Shown in pieces: positions 1-5,768 of a stretch of 9,975 bases of DNA (position 1 is its first letter; each line of letters begins with the position of its first letter). This stretch comes from Candidatus Woesearchaeota archaeon (lineage in GTDB: Archaea > Nanobdellota > Nanobdellia > Woesearchaeales > J091), in NCBI GenBank assembly GCA_003695045.1, contig RFJB01000013.1, positions 1-9,975 of the forward strand. Reading direction: 5' to 3'. Made by a program: the position numbers and the translations under genes. The notes under the pieces were generated by a model. The model was not told the DNA's origin. It ran no database searches and was given only the letters and a program-made list of their open reading frames with translations.

Positions 1-555
1 CTTTACGCATTCCAGCTGCTTTTCCTCTTCGTTGTTCCTTATGAGGACTCTTTTTTTGTTCTCAAACTCTGCCGCTGCAGCGTCTTTTGTGAAGTAAAGG
101 TTCATGCTTCTTTCACTTCCTCCTGTGCTGTGCAGGTATGCCGCCGCATATTCCGAGTTTGCGGCATTGCTCCTGATTTCGGCCGCCCCTTCAGGTTCCT
201 GTCTTGCCCGAGTCCCCTGCGTTTCCTGGATGTTGTCATCTGCCGGGATGATGTTCTGGTTTGCATGTTTGTCTGCCTCTTTGCCCTGCGGGGCGTTGAG
301 AATTATGACAAGAAATGCTATTGCTGTCAGGACAAGTGCCGCAGGGACTGCCAGATTTCTCTTTTTTCTTCCTGAGGTTTTGCCGTGCCCTCTGTGATGC
401 ACTTGCCCGCTTTGTTCCGCGCGCATATCTGCTGCGTGATGCCTGTGGCTGCCTGAGTGACCGGATTTGTGATGATTGGCGTAATGATGAGGTATGCTGC
501 GGTGGTCGTTCATCTTTATGCCTCTTTTTTTCGCACTCTTCTGGTTGCGGTTCAT
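1..555 (-). CDS. Partial gene: single-pass membrane protein with His-rich N-terminus
   Basis: The reading frame is open to the left window edge, so only the N-terminal part is seen. Two in-frame starts exist. ATG at 555 gives an extra 14 basic residues (MNRNQKSAKKRGIK). ATG at 513 has a GAGG seven bases upstream and could equally be the start. An in-frame TAA lies just upstream of 555. Counted from 513, residues 1-43 contain 12 His, mostly as HH pairs mixed with Ser, Gly and Arg. A basic patch (SGRKKR) follows, then one hydrophobic helix at about 54-72. After that comes a hydrophilic, Glu/Asn/Ala-rich region without repeats up to the edge. Positive charges before the helix suggest the His-rich part is cytoplasmic and the C-terminal part outside. 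I do not recognise the family. The His-rich segment could bind metal, but this is only an inference. Confidence 0.75.
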   Translation of the reverse strand, partial: MNRNQKSAKKRGIKMNDHRSIPHHYANHHKSGHSGSHRHHAADMRAEQSGQVHHRGHGKTSGRKKRNLAVPAALVLTAIAFLVIILNAPQGKEADKHANQNIIPADDNIQETQGTRARQEPEGAAEIRSNAANSEYAAAYLHSTGGSERSMNLYFTKDAAAAEFENKKRVLIRNNEEEKQLECVK

Positions 556-612
556 TCTCTGTTCTTCGGCTTTTTATTTCTTTTGACGGACAATCTCCGG
601 ATGATGCGTTTA

Positions 613-629
613 GAAAGATTATTATATGC
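613..629. promoter_or_regulatory. Divergent TATA region for the HIT gene pair and the left-edge gene
   Basis: An A/T core (attatatg, 621-628) is preceded on the plus strand by a purine-rich BRE-like stretch (gaaag, 613-617). It would place plus-strand transcription near 651, giving an almost leaderless mRNA for the gene at 657. Read on the minus strand the same core is catataat, which would start transcription near 598, about 43 nt before the ATG at 555. This is based on spacing only. Confidence 0.5.
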
Positions 630-656
630 TTGTTCCTGTTTTCTGTCTGATGAGTT

Positions 657-1622
657 ATGGTTGAGATAAGCAAGGAAGACCTTTCCCAGATGACTCCTGA
701 TCAGATTGCTGCTTTGCAGAAGCAGAACTGCATTTTCTGCCATATCATCAACGGCAAGGTCTCTTCAAAGAAAATCTTTGAGGACGACAGGTGCATTGCG
801 ATCCTTGACATCAATCCTGCTAATCCGGGCCATGTTCTGCTGCTTCCAAAGGAGCACTATTCAATTCTTCCTCTCATCCCCGACGACCTTGTTCAGCATC
901 TGGGGCAGGTTGCCAAGCACATTTCGCAGGCGTGCCTGCGCGTTTTGAGGGCTCAGGGCACGGACATCTTTGTTGCCAACGGCGCTGTTGCCGGCCAGAA
1001 GGCGCCCCACTTCATGATTCACATTATTCCGAGGCGCGACAATGACGACGTTTCTGCCTTCAGAATTCCCAGGAAGAGGGCTTTGCGGGAGTCGCTTCTC
1101 AGGATTTACGAGAAGGTCCTTCCCGTTTCTTCCGAGCTTCTCGGCTTCAAGCCCGAGAAGAAGCCGGTTGTGGATGCCCCTTCCTCTCAGCCTGCTCCGG
1201 CAGGGATTCCTCAAAAGCCAGGGGATTCCGTTCCCGCCGCAAAAAAGCAGGGCGCTGACCTGCCTGCAGGTTCTGTTCCTTCTCTCAGGGCTCCTTCAGG
1301 CCCGCTTCCCAAACTGAATATTGACGCCCTCGCAAACGCCATCCTGAACAAGCCGGAACTTACCATGCCCTCATCCGGAAGCAGGGCTGCTTCCGCAACT
1401 TCTCCGCCTGCTCATGCTAGCCCTTCATTACCATCTTCCCCGCAGCCACCGTCGTCTTCGCGCCGCTTTGTCGCTTCAACGCATTCAAACCGCGTCCATG
1501 CGCCCAACTGCCCTCTCGCAAGAAAGATAAAGCAGGAAAACAGGGTGTGGTTTTCAACAAAACAGGAAGCCCTTGACATGGGCTATGAGGAGTGCGACTG
1601 CGTTAAGGGAGGCCTGGACTGA
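657..1622 (+). CDS. HIT-fold protein with C-terminal Ada-type zinc-binding domain, catalytic His replaced
   Basis: HIT proteins are nucleotide hydrolases or transferases that use the middle His of an HxHxH motif as nucleophile. This 321-residue protein has three parts. First is a HIT domain (about 22-165) with a CxxC zinc pair (C25, C28), DINPANPGH (51-59) and PKEHY (64-68). Second is a Pro/Ser/Ala-rich linker (about 170-268). Third is a small domain (271-318) resembling Ada_Zn_binding: FVAS, H281/C285, NRVWFSTKQEA, GYEECDC with C313/C315. The triad reads HFMIH (118-122), so the nucleophile position is Met120 and classical hydrolase activity is doubtful. The fold and substrate pocket look otherwise intact, so it may bind nucleotides without cutting them. 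The ATG at 657 follows the TATA region by about 30 bp with no SD, which fits a leaderless mRNA. The next HIT gene starts one base after the stop, so the two are one transcription unit. Confidence 0.88.
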   Translation: MVEISKEDLSQMTPDQIAALQKQNCIFCHIINGKVSSKKIFEDDRCIAILDINPANPGHVLLLPKEHYSILPLIPDDLVQHLGQVAKHISQACLRVLRAQGTDIFVANGAVAGQKAPHFMIHIIPRRDNDDVSAFRIPRKRALRESLLRIYEKVLPVSSELLGFKPEKKPVVDAPSSQPAPAGIPQKPGDSVPAAKKQGADLPAGSVPSLRAPSGPLPKLNIDALANAILNKPELTMPSSGSRAASATSPPAHASPSLPSSPQPPSSSRRFVASTHSNRVHAPNCPLARKIKQENRVWFSTKQEALDMGYEECDCVKGGLD

Positions 1623-1623
1623 A

Positions 1624-2187
1624 ATGGAACAATCTGCTTCGCAGGAAAAACCGGCATGCGATTATTGCGAACTTATATCCAGTCCCGGAGCTTTCATTCT
1701 CTATGAGGACAAGCATGTCGTCGCCTTTCTGTCAGAGGAGCCGATTTCGGAGGGCAGCATCGTTGTAGTCCCCAAGGAGCACTATGTGATTATAGAACAG
1801 GTTCCTGATTATGTTGTTGCAAAGATGTTCCATGTTGCGAACAAGCTGAGCGTAGCCGTGTTTGATTCTCTCAACGCGCTGGGAACCAACATTCTGATTC
1901 AGAACGGAGTTGCAGCAGGCCAGCGGGTTAATCATTGTTCAATAGAGGTGATTCCCCGCTTTGAGGGCGACGCGCTCAGTTTTGCATGGGTTCCGAAGCA
2001 GCTCAGCGAGGAGGAGATGTCCACCATTGAGATTGAACTCAAGGAGTTGTGCTCCAACATCGGCGGCTTCGAAACAGAGAAGGAAGAACCTGTCGTTCTT
2101 GATTCTTCCGCTCCGAAGGCGGCGGAGGACGGCGCAAAAAAAGGTGATTCTGATTTCAGAAAGAAGCAGTTTTTAAGGATTCCATGA
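1624..2187 (+). CDS. Second HIT-fold protein, degenerate active site
   Basis: This 187-residue protein is a tandem paralogue of the preceding HIT domain. Shared elements are the CxxC pair (C12, C15), LYEDKHVVAFL (26-36), VPKEHY (49-54), a GTNILIQNGVAAGQ segment (87-100) and the closing IPR (110-112). The HIT triad is more eroded than upstream: H104-C-S106-I-E108, so both the second and third His are gone. After about residue 150 comes a charged, low-complexity tail (EKEEP, AAEDGAKKGDSDFRKKQ). The frame extends upstream into the first HIT gene, but ATG 1624 is the likely start because AAGGGAGG (1605-1612) lies 11 nt before it and similarity begins just after it. I infer duplication followed by loss of catalysis, perhaps with the two proteins forming a HIT heterodimer, since HIT proteins normally dimerise. 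Its 3' end faces the convergent minus-strand gene across 10 bp. Confidence 0.85.
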   Translation: MEQSASQEKPACDYCELISSPGAFILYEDKHVVAFLSEEPISEGSIVVVPKEHYVIIEQVPDYVVAKMFHVANKLSVAVFDSLNALGTNILIQNGVAAGQRVNHCSIEVIPRFEGDALSFAWVPKQLSEEEMSTIEIELKELCSNIGGFETEKEEPVVLDSSAPKAAEDGAKKGDSDFRKKQFLRIP

Positions 2188-2197
2188 TTGTTTCTGA

Positions 2198-2965
2198 CTA
2201 TCTCTTCTTTCCCCTGCTTTTCTTCTTTTTTCCCTTTGTCCTGAATGCTGCTGTTTTTGTTGCCTCTCCAGACCCTTCTCTCCTGTAAAGTTCGGGCACT
2301 TTATAGTATCTCTCTCTCGCGTATGCAGCCAGTTTGAGGTATGCTTCCCGTTTTTTTCCCTTCGACTTTTCAGCCAGCGAAGTGTAAAGGCCTTCAAGGA
2401 ATTTCTCGTTCTCCTGCTCGTCTTTTATTCCCAGAAGGAGATGCCCGAGTTCGTGGCTTATGACGTAGTCGCGCATGTAGCTTTCGTCTACTCCTATGCT
2501 TTTTGCCATCTCTCTTATGTGGCTGTTGAATTTTTCAGAGAAAAGGATTGTGCCGAGGTCAATCTGGGCCGCTGCCACGCTTGCGGGAAGTTCGCTGCTG
2601 TTTTCTCCGTATACTCCCACGCCTGCAACCGGCCTTATCCGGTATCCTCTTCTTGACGCTTCTTCCAGAAATTCCCGGGATATTCCTCTTGAGAAATAGT
2701 TCCTGACTCTTTCCTCTGCTGTTTCCACTTTTCTTGCCATGCTGACAAGCTCGTCAATGCTTTTTGCCTGCGCGCTGTAGTAGTCGCCGAACTTGATTAG
2801 TATCCTGGAAGGGTTCATGGGCCTGCTGTCGTCATAGTTGTACAGCCCTGTTCTGTAAGAAGCGATGTTGTTTGAATAACCTGCTATTATGATGTCTAAA
2901 CTGGGACTTCTTGCTGTGCTGTAACTTCCGGTTTGCAGTTTACCGCAGTAAAATCCGGGATTCAT
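2198..2965 (-). CDS. HExxH putative zinc metalloprotease, family not recognised
   Basis: This 255-residue protein has a classic gluzincin-like zinc motif, ISHELGH (169-175), on a predicted helix (YVISHELGHLLLG). An acidic stretch follows (DEQENEKFLEG, 182-192) in which a Glu could be the third metal ligand. No signal peptide or membrane helix is visible. The last 15 residues are strongly basic (ending KKKKSRGKKR), which suggests nucleic-acid or surface contact. The first 130 residues are mixed helix/strand with several Tyr. Length and motif are compatible with a soluble peptidase, but the substrate is unknown. The ATG at 2965 is chosen because rc AGGGGG (2970-2975) lies four bases upstream, with an A/T-rich promoter-like stretch behind it. 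It is transcribed alone or by read-through from the prepilin peptidase gene 83 bp upstream. Confidence 0.8.
   Translation of the reverse strand: MNPGFYCGKLQTGSYSTARSPSLDIIIAGYSNNIASYRTGLYNYDDSRPMNPSRILIKFGDYYSAQAKSIDELVSMARKVETAEERVRNYFSRGISREFLEEASRRGYRIRPVAGVGVYGENSSELPASVAAAQIDLGTILFSEKFNSHIREMAKSIGVDESYMRDYVISHELGHLLLGIKDEQENEKFLEGLYTSLAEKSKGKKREAYLKLAAYARERYYKVPELYRREGSGEATKTAAFRTKGKKKKSRGKKR
2201..2237 (+). terminator. T-rich stretch after the HIT gene pair
   Basis: Just past the second HIT stop codon there is a pyrimidine-rich run with T4 (2218-2221) and T6 (2226-2231), the kind of oligo-T signal at which archaeal transcription often ends. It overlaps the Lys-rich C-terminal codons of the convergent minus-strand gene, so the T runs may simply reflect AAA/AAG codons. 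Confidence 0.3.
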
Positions 2966-2994
2966 GCTTCCCCCTGCGCAGTGGAGGCGAAACT

Positions 2995-3012
2995 CATTAA
3001 TTTATTTTATTG
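2995..3012 (-). promoter_or_regulatory. Putative TATA box of the HExxH gene
   Basis: On the minus strand the sequence reads AATAAAATAAATTAATGA. With the usual spacing of about 25 bp, transcription would start near 2977, leaving a leader of about 12 nt that holds the AGGGGG ribosome binding site. The core is poorly defined. Confidence 0.35.
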
Positions 3013-3048
3013 CTCTTTTTCTGCTCTTGTTCCCCGTGTTTGCTCTTC

Positions 3049-3942
3049 TCAGAATGCGTGCAGAATATTCAGAATGCTGCCTGTTGTGAACTGGAGTATG
3101 TATGCTATCAGGAAGCTCGGCACGAAGGGAATGCCCTCTTTTACCAGCACCCTGTCAATCTTTCCTTCTGATGCAAGTTTTTTCAGCTCCTTTATCTGCT
3201 CCCTGCTTATTCCCAGGTCGTCAGGCCCTGTTATTTTTTTCTTTCCTACGACAACATCTTCTGCAATCCAGTCGCCTTCTGTCAGCTTGTCGGGGCTGAG
3301 TTTTTTGAACATGCATGATTTCTCAACTGCTTTGATGAAGATGAAAACATAGTATCCTGAAACTGCGAAGATGGAAATCATTGCTAAAAAGAGTTTCATG
3401 AGAAAGTCGTTGAGTGCTGCTGCGGCAGCGAGGAGCGCAATCCCTGCTGCGAGGGCTGCGGCTCTCCATTTTCTGTATCTCTGTATGTTTGCTTTCCATT
3501 CAGTTCTGAACTTTTTCCAGTGCGTCAGCGCAAGGTAGATGCTCCACAAAAGGCCGTAGACGCTTCCCACCAGAAGCACGTTCACGAGAAATCCTGTGAG
3601 GTCGCTTGTGAGCGCAGTGCTTATCTCTGGTTTGAGCCCGATTACCATGCCGAGCCCCATGAGAAGCTTGGCGTCTCCGCCACCCCACTGGCCGGTGTAG
3701 AACATCAGGTAGGCAATGAGCACGAACACGATAAAGCCAAGCAGACCTTCAGTGAGTATGCTCCAGCTTCCATACTGCACGGCAGCCATTGTTCTGGCCG
3801 CCGCAGCGCTTATGATGAGGCCGTAGCTTACCCAGTCGGGCACTTCCCTTGTTTTGATGTCCGAGGCAGAGCCGATTGTGAGTGCTCCGAGTCCAAGGAG
3901 AAAGAGAGTGAGATTTCCATTGTGAAGAATTTCCTGAATCAT
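3049..3942 (-). CDS. Archaeal type IV prepilin peptidase (A24 aspartic protease) with extra C-terminal domain
   Basis: This family cleaves the class III signal peptide of pilins, archaellins and related surface proteins on the cytoplasmic side of the membrane. Both catalytic aspartates are present: D28 in SDIKTREVPDW and D90 in the GGGDAK version of GxGD. Hydrophobic helices lie at about 10-26, 38-56, 66-84, 114-137, 161-178 and 181-203, giving the usual multi-pass fold. After these comes a soluble stretch (about 210-268) containing LTEGDWIAEDVVV and a Lys/Glu-rich helix, then a last hydrophobic helix (about 272-290). This tail makes the protein (297 residues) longer than the compact archaeal preflagellin peptidases. 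The ATG at 3942 lies about 30 bp from a TATA box with no SD, so the mRNA is probably leaderless. No pilin, archaellin or secretion ATPase gene is visible nearby. Confidence 0.88.
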   Translation of the reverse strand: MIQEILHNGNLTLFLLGLGALTIGSASDIKTREVPDWVSYGLIISAAAARTMAAVQYGSWSILTEGLLGFIVFVLIAYLMFYTGQWGGGDAKLLMGLGMVIGLKPEISTALTSDLTGFLVNVLLVGSVYGLLWSIYLALTHWKKFRTEWKANIQRYRKWRAAALAAGIALLAAAAALNDFLMKLFLAMISIFAVSGYYVFIFIKAVEKSCMFKKLSPDKLTEGDWIAEDVVVGKKKITGPDDLGISREQIKELKKLASEGKIDRVLVKEGIPFVPSFLIAYILQFTTGSILNILHAF

Positions 3943-3969
3943 TGTTCTTACTCATGCCGGCTTTTTTGC

Positions 3970-3981
3970 TTTATATTTAAT
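3970..3981 (-). promoter_or_regulatory. TATA box of the prepilin peptidase gene
   Basis: On the minus strand TTAAATATAAAG sits about 30 bp before the ATG at 3942. The predicted start site near 3948 gives an almost leaderless transcript, in line with the lack of a Shine-Dalgarno sequence. Confidence 0.55.
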
Positions 3982-4059
3982 TCTTTTTCTTGCGATGTTC
4001 TTTAAGGACTTTTCTGTGCTGTTTTTCGCTTTGTCTTGCATGATTTCACTACGGGTTTT

Positions 4060-4081
4060 GCATGACACTTGCATAACACTT
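4060..4081 (+). repeat. Tandem 11-bp direct repeat touching the TATA box
   Basis: GCATGACACTT (4060-4070) is followed without a gap by GCATAACACTT (4071-4081), one mismatch. The second copy runs into the TATA box of the downstream gene. A looser related stretch, GCATGATTTCACT, lies at 4038-4050. The 11-bp period is about one helical turn, so a regulator could bind both copies on the same DNA face. Confidence 0.6.
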
Positions 4082-4087
4082 ATAAAG
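4077..4087 (+). promoter_or_regulatory. TATA box of the cis-prenyltransferase-like gene
   Basis: CACTTATAAAG is a good archaeal TATA box. It predicts a start near 4108 and a leader of about 24 nt. GGGGGA (4119-4124) then lies seven bases before the ATG at 4132. Confidence 0.6.
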
Positions 4088-4101
4088 CCCTTTTGCTATT
4101 T

Positions 4102-4119
4102 TTAAGCTGACTTAAGCTG
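4102..4119 (+). repeat. 8-bp direct repeat around the predicted transcription start
   Basis: TTAAGCTG occurs at 4102-4109 and again at 4112-4119, a 10-bp period spanning the predicted start site. Together with the 11-bp repeat upstream this makes a repeat-rich promoter and a possible operator. Confidence 0.5.
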
Positions 4120-4131
4120 GGGGATGCGTTA

Positions 4132-4896
4132 ATGGCCTTTGAAAACATTGACAAGTTGATGCCCGGCCGGCTTGCCGAGCTGTTCAAGATTAAGCGCTTG
4201 GTTTCTTCCGAGGGGGCGAAGATACCAAAGCATGTGGCTGTGAACATAGCGGGAAACATCCGCTGGGCGAAGAACAACAAGCTTGCTCCTGTCGAGGGCC
4301 ACAAAAAGGGGTTTGAGAACATTAAGGAAGCGGTCAGGTGGCAGACCGAGAGGGATGTTCCTGTTGTTACTTTTTATGTGATGCCCGAGGCCATGAAGGA
4401 ATCGGAGTTTTTCGCGGAATTCCTTGATGCGCTCAGCGCTTTCTTTGAATCCCTGCATGATGACGAGCTTATACACCGGAACCAGATTAAAATCTCTGTG
4501 TTCGGCAAGTGGTACGACCTGCCCGGCAGGGTCATCGGCTCGATAAAGAGAACTATTGAAGCCACAAGGGACTACGACAGGTTCTTCGTGAACCTGTGCG
4601 TGAATTACGACGGTCAGAACGAGATTGTGGACGCGTGCAAGCTTATAATACGCAAGGTCCAGTCGGGCAAGATTGACATTTCCGCTGTTGACAAGGAGCT
4701 GATAAAGGAAAACCTGTATTCTTCATACTTTATTCCTCCCGAGCTTTACATTGTTTTTCTGAGAAAGAGCTTGCAGGGGCATCTGCTCTGGGACAGCGTG
4801 AATGCTGTTATTCACTTCTCGGACAAGCTGTGGCCTGAAGCATCCGCTTCCGATTTGGACAGGGCGCTTAAATTCTTCAGGTCTGTAAGCCCGTGA
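4132..4896 (+). CDS. cis-Prenyltransferase (UppS/DHDDS) family protein lacking catalytic motifs
   Basis: Active family members extend prenyl diphosphates into the long lipid carriers used for glycan assembly. The 254-residue length and several motifs fit: PKHVAV (32-37), GNIRWA (41-46), EGHKKG (55-60), NYDGQNEIVDA (158-168), and HLLWDS..IHFSDKLWP (217-235). The first motif, normally MDGNGRWA, reads IAGNIRWA, so the catalytic Asp is Ala40. The RTSGE region, which binds the diphosphates of the substrate, is replaced by IVFLRKSLQG (207-216). The protein is therefore probably not a stand-alone synthase. Possible roles are an NgBR/Nus1-like regulatory subunit pairing with an active partner encoded elsewhere, or lipid binding. 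About 30 residues precede the first motif, a little longer than usual. The start at 4132 is supported by GGGGGA (4119-4124) and the TATA box at 4077. It is probably transcribed alone. Confidence 0.85.
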   Translation: MAFENIDKLMPGRLAELFKIKRLVSSEGAKIPKHVAVNIAGNIRWAKNNKLAPVEGHKKGFENIKEAVRWQTERDVPVVTFYVMPEAMKESEFFAEFLDALSAFFESLHDDELIHRNQIKISVFGKWYDLPGRVIGSIKRTIEATRDYDRFFVNLCVNYDGQNEIVDACKLIIRKVQSGKIDISAVDKELIKENLYSSYFIPPELYIVFLRKSLQGHLLWDSVNAVIHFSDKLWPEASASDLDRALKFFRSVSP

Positions 4897-4927
4897 AAGC
4901 CCGTTTTAGCATCCTGTTTCTGTCCCT

Positions 4928-4937
4928 TTTCCGGAAA
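4928..4937. repeat. 10-bp perfect palindrome upstream of a TATA box
   Basis: TTTCCGGAAA is fully self-complementary and lies about 10 bp before the TATA-like sequence of the next gene. It could be an operator or only a chance palindrome. Confidence 0.4.
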
Positions 4938-4946
4938 GACGAGTAA

Positions 4947-4957
4947 GTTTTATTAAT
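4947..4957 (+). promoter_or_regulatory. Putative TATA box of the orphan gene
   Basis: GTTTTATTAAT predicts a transcription start near 4978. This favours translation from the ATG at 4983 with a very short leader over the upstream in-frame ATG at 4962, which would fall before the start site. Confidence 0.4.
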
Positions 4958-4982
4958 GTGAATGTCCGTAGTGTCAGTTGAA

Positions 4983-5687
4983 ATGGCTTCGGGTAAAAAG
5001 TGCTCTTTGTTCAGCAGGCTTGCTTCTTTCTTCTCAAGGGTTCTTGGAAGGAAAAATTCTTCCGGTTCAGGTGTTGTAAAGATAAGTCCCGGGGAGTCCG
5101 TGAGCAGGGACGAGTGGAAGAGGATGCTTGCCAGCAATGAGGGCGTATTCAAGAGGTTTGACGACCCGTCCCTCAGAAAAGAAATCGAGCAGCTTGTGAA
5201 AGGACCCCATCTCACGTCAAATTTTGACGCCATAGTCGGCGATGCGGACACTGTTGAGGATTTCATATTCTTCAAGCACGCTTCTGATGAGCAGAAAAAG
5301 TTTTTCAAGAAGCTGTGGGCTGCAAACAGGGTTGCTGCCAGGGAATACCTCTTTAACGTGCTTGGAGTTGTGGATGTGTGGAAGAATGACATCAGGAACT
5401 TTCAGGAGCTTCTTTCCCTGCTCAGGTCGGGAGAACTGCTGGTAAGCGAGGAGGAAAGCGAAGTTTCCTCGGTCAAGGAAAAGCAGCGTCTGGTAAGGGA
5501 GCTCCCTGAAACGCTGAAGAGGCACTTTCCTGACATTCTTGGAAATCTTGAAAAGGATTACGACGCGCTGGACAACCTCCTCGTGGACATTGAGAAGGCC
5601 CTTATGAAGTTCTCCGGAAGGGAAGCCATGATTGAGGACCACCTCAACCGGCTCAAGGCGACGCATCCTTTCCTGTTTGACGACTGA
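4983..5687 (+). CDS. Orphan helical protein of unknown function
   Basis: I do not recognise this 234-residue protein. Residues 7-24 (CSLFSRLASFFSRVLGRK) could form an amphipathic, basic helix that touches the membrane. A short Ser/Gly linker follows. The rest is charged and looks almost wholly helical, with Phe- and Trp-rich patches (FIFFKHASDEQKKFFKKLW, 95-112) and Leu-rich helices near 126-152 and 164-225. There is no signal peptide, cysteine cluster or known catalytic motif. The acidic segment 156-161 (EEESEV) looks like a hinge. The start is uncertain. ATG 4962 adds seven residues, but the TATA-like box at 4947 places transcription after it. No SD is seen. The gene sits between the cis-prenyltransferase-like gene and the ribosomal operon, each with its own promoter. 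Confidence 0.7.
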   Translation: MASGKKCSLFSRLASFFSRVLGRKNSSGSGVVKISPGESVSRDEWKRMLASNEGVFKRFDDPSLRKEIEQLVKGPHLTSNFDAIVGDADTVEDFIFFKHASDEQKKFFKKLWAANRVAAREYLFNVLGVVDVWKNDIRNFQELLSLLRSGELLVSEEESEVSSVKEKQRLVRELPETLKRHFPDILGNLEKDYDALDNLLVDIEKALMKFSGREAMIEDHLNRLKATHPFLFDD

Positions 5688-5699
5688 ATTCTCCGCCGG

Positions 5700-5713
5700 G
5701 CTTCTGGTTTTTC
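5700..5713 (+). terminator. Weak oligo-T terminator candidate after the orphan gene
   Basis: A T5 run (5708-5712) lies in a pyrimidine-rich stretch about 20 bp after the orphan stop and before the ribosomal operon promoter. No stable hairpin precedes it. Equally short T runs occur inside the operon, so support is weak. Confidence 0.2.
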
Positions 5714-5731
5714 TCTTCGGGCGCGAAATAA

Positions 5732-5747
5732 GGAAACCTTTATAAAG
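5732..5747 (+). promoter_or_regulatory. BRE/TATA promoter of the L7Ae-EF-2 operon
   Basis: GGAAA (5732-5736) followed by CCTTTATAAAG (5737-5747) is the clearest promoter in the window. It predicts a start near 5768, about 120 nt before the L7Ae ATG, a long leader for an archaeal mRNA. Confidence 0.65.
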
Positions 5748-5768
5748 AGGTTGTGGTTCGCCAATTCT

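Noticed and set aside
236..673. Minus-strand open frame of 145 codons over the left intergenic region
   Set aside because: It overlaps the partial membrane-protein gene in another frame and shows no hydrophobic or domain pattern. The frame running 555 to 1 has an RBS-like site, a clean membrane helix and reaches the edge.
4962..4982. Upstream ATG of the orphan gene as the start
   Set aside because: It lies only about 10 bp from the TATA-like box, too close to be transcribed from it, and has no SD. It is kept only as an alternative.
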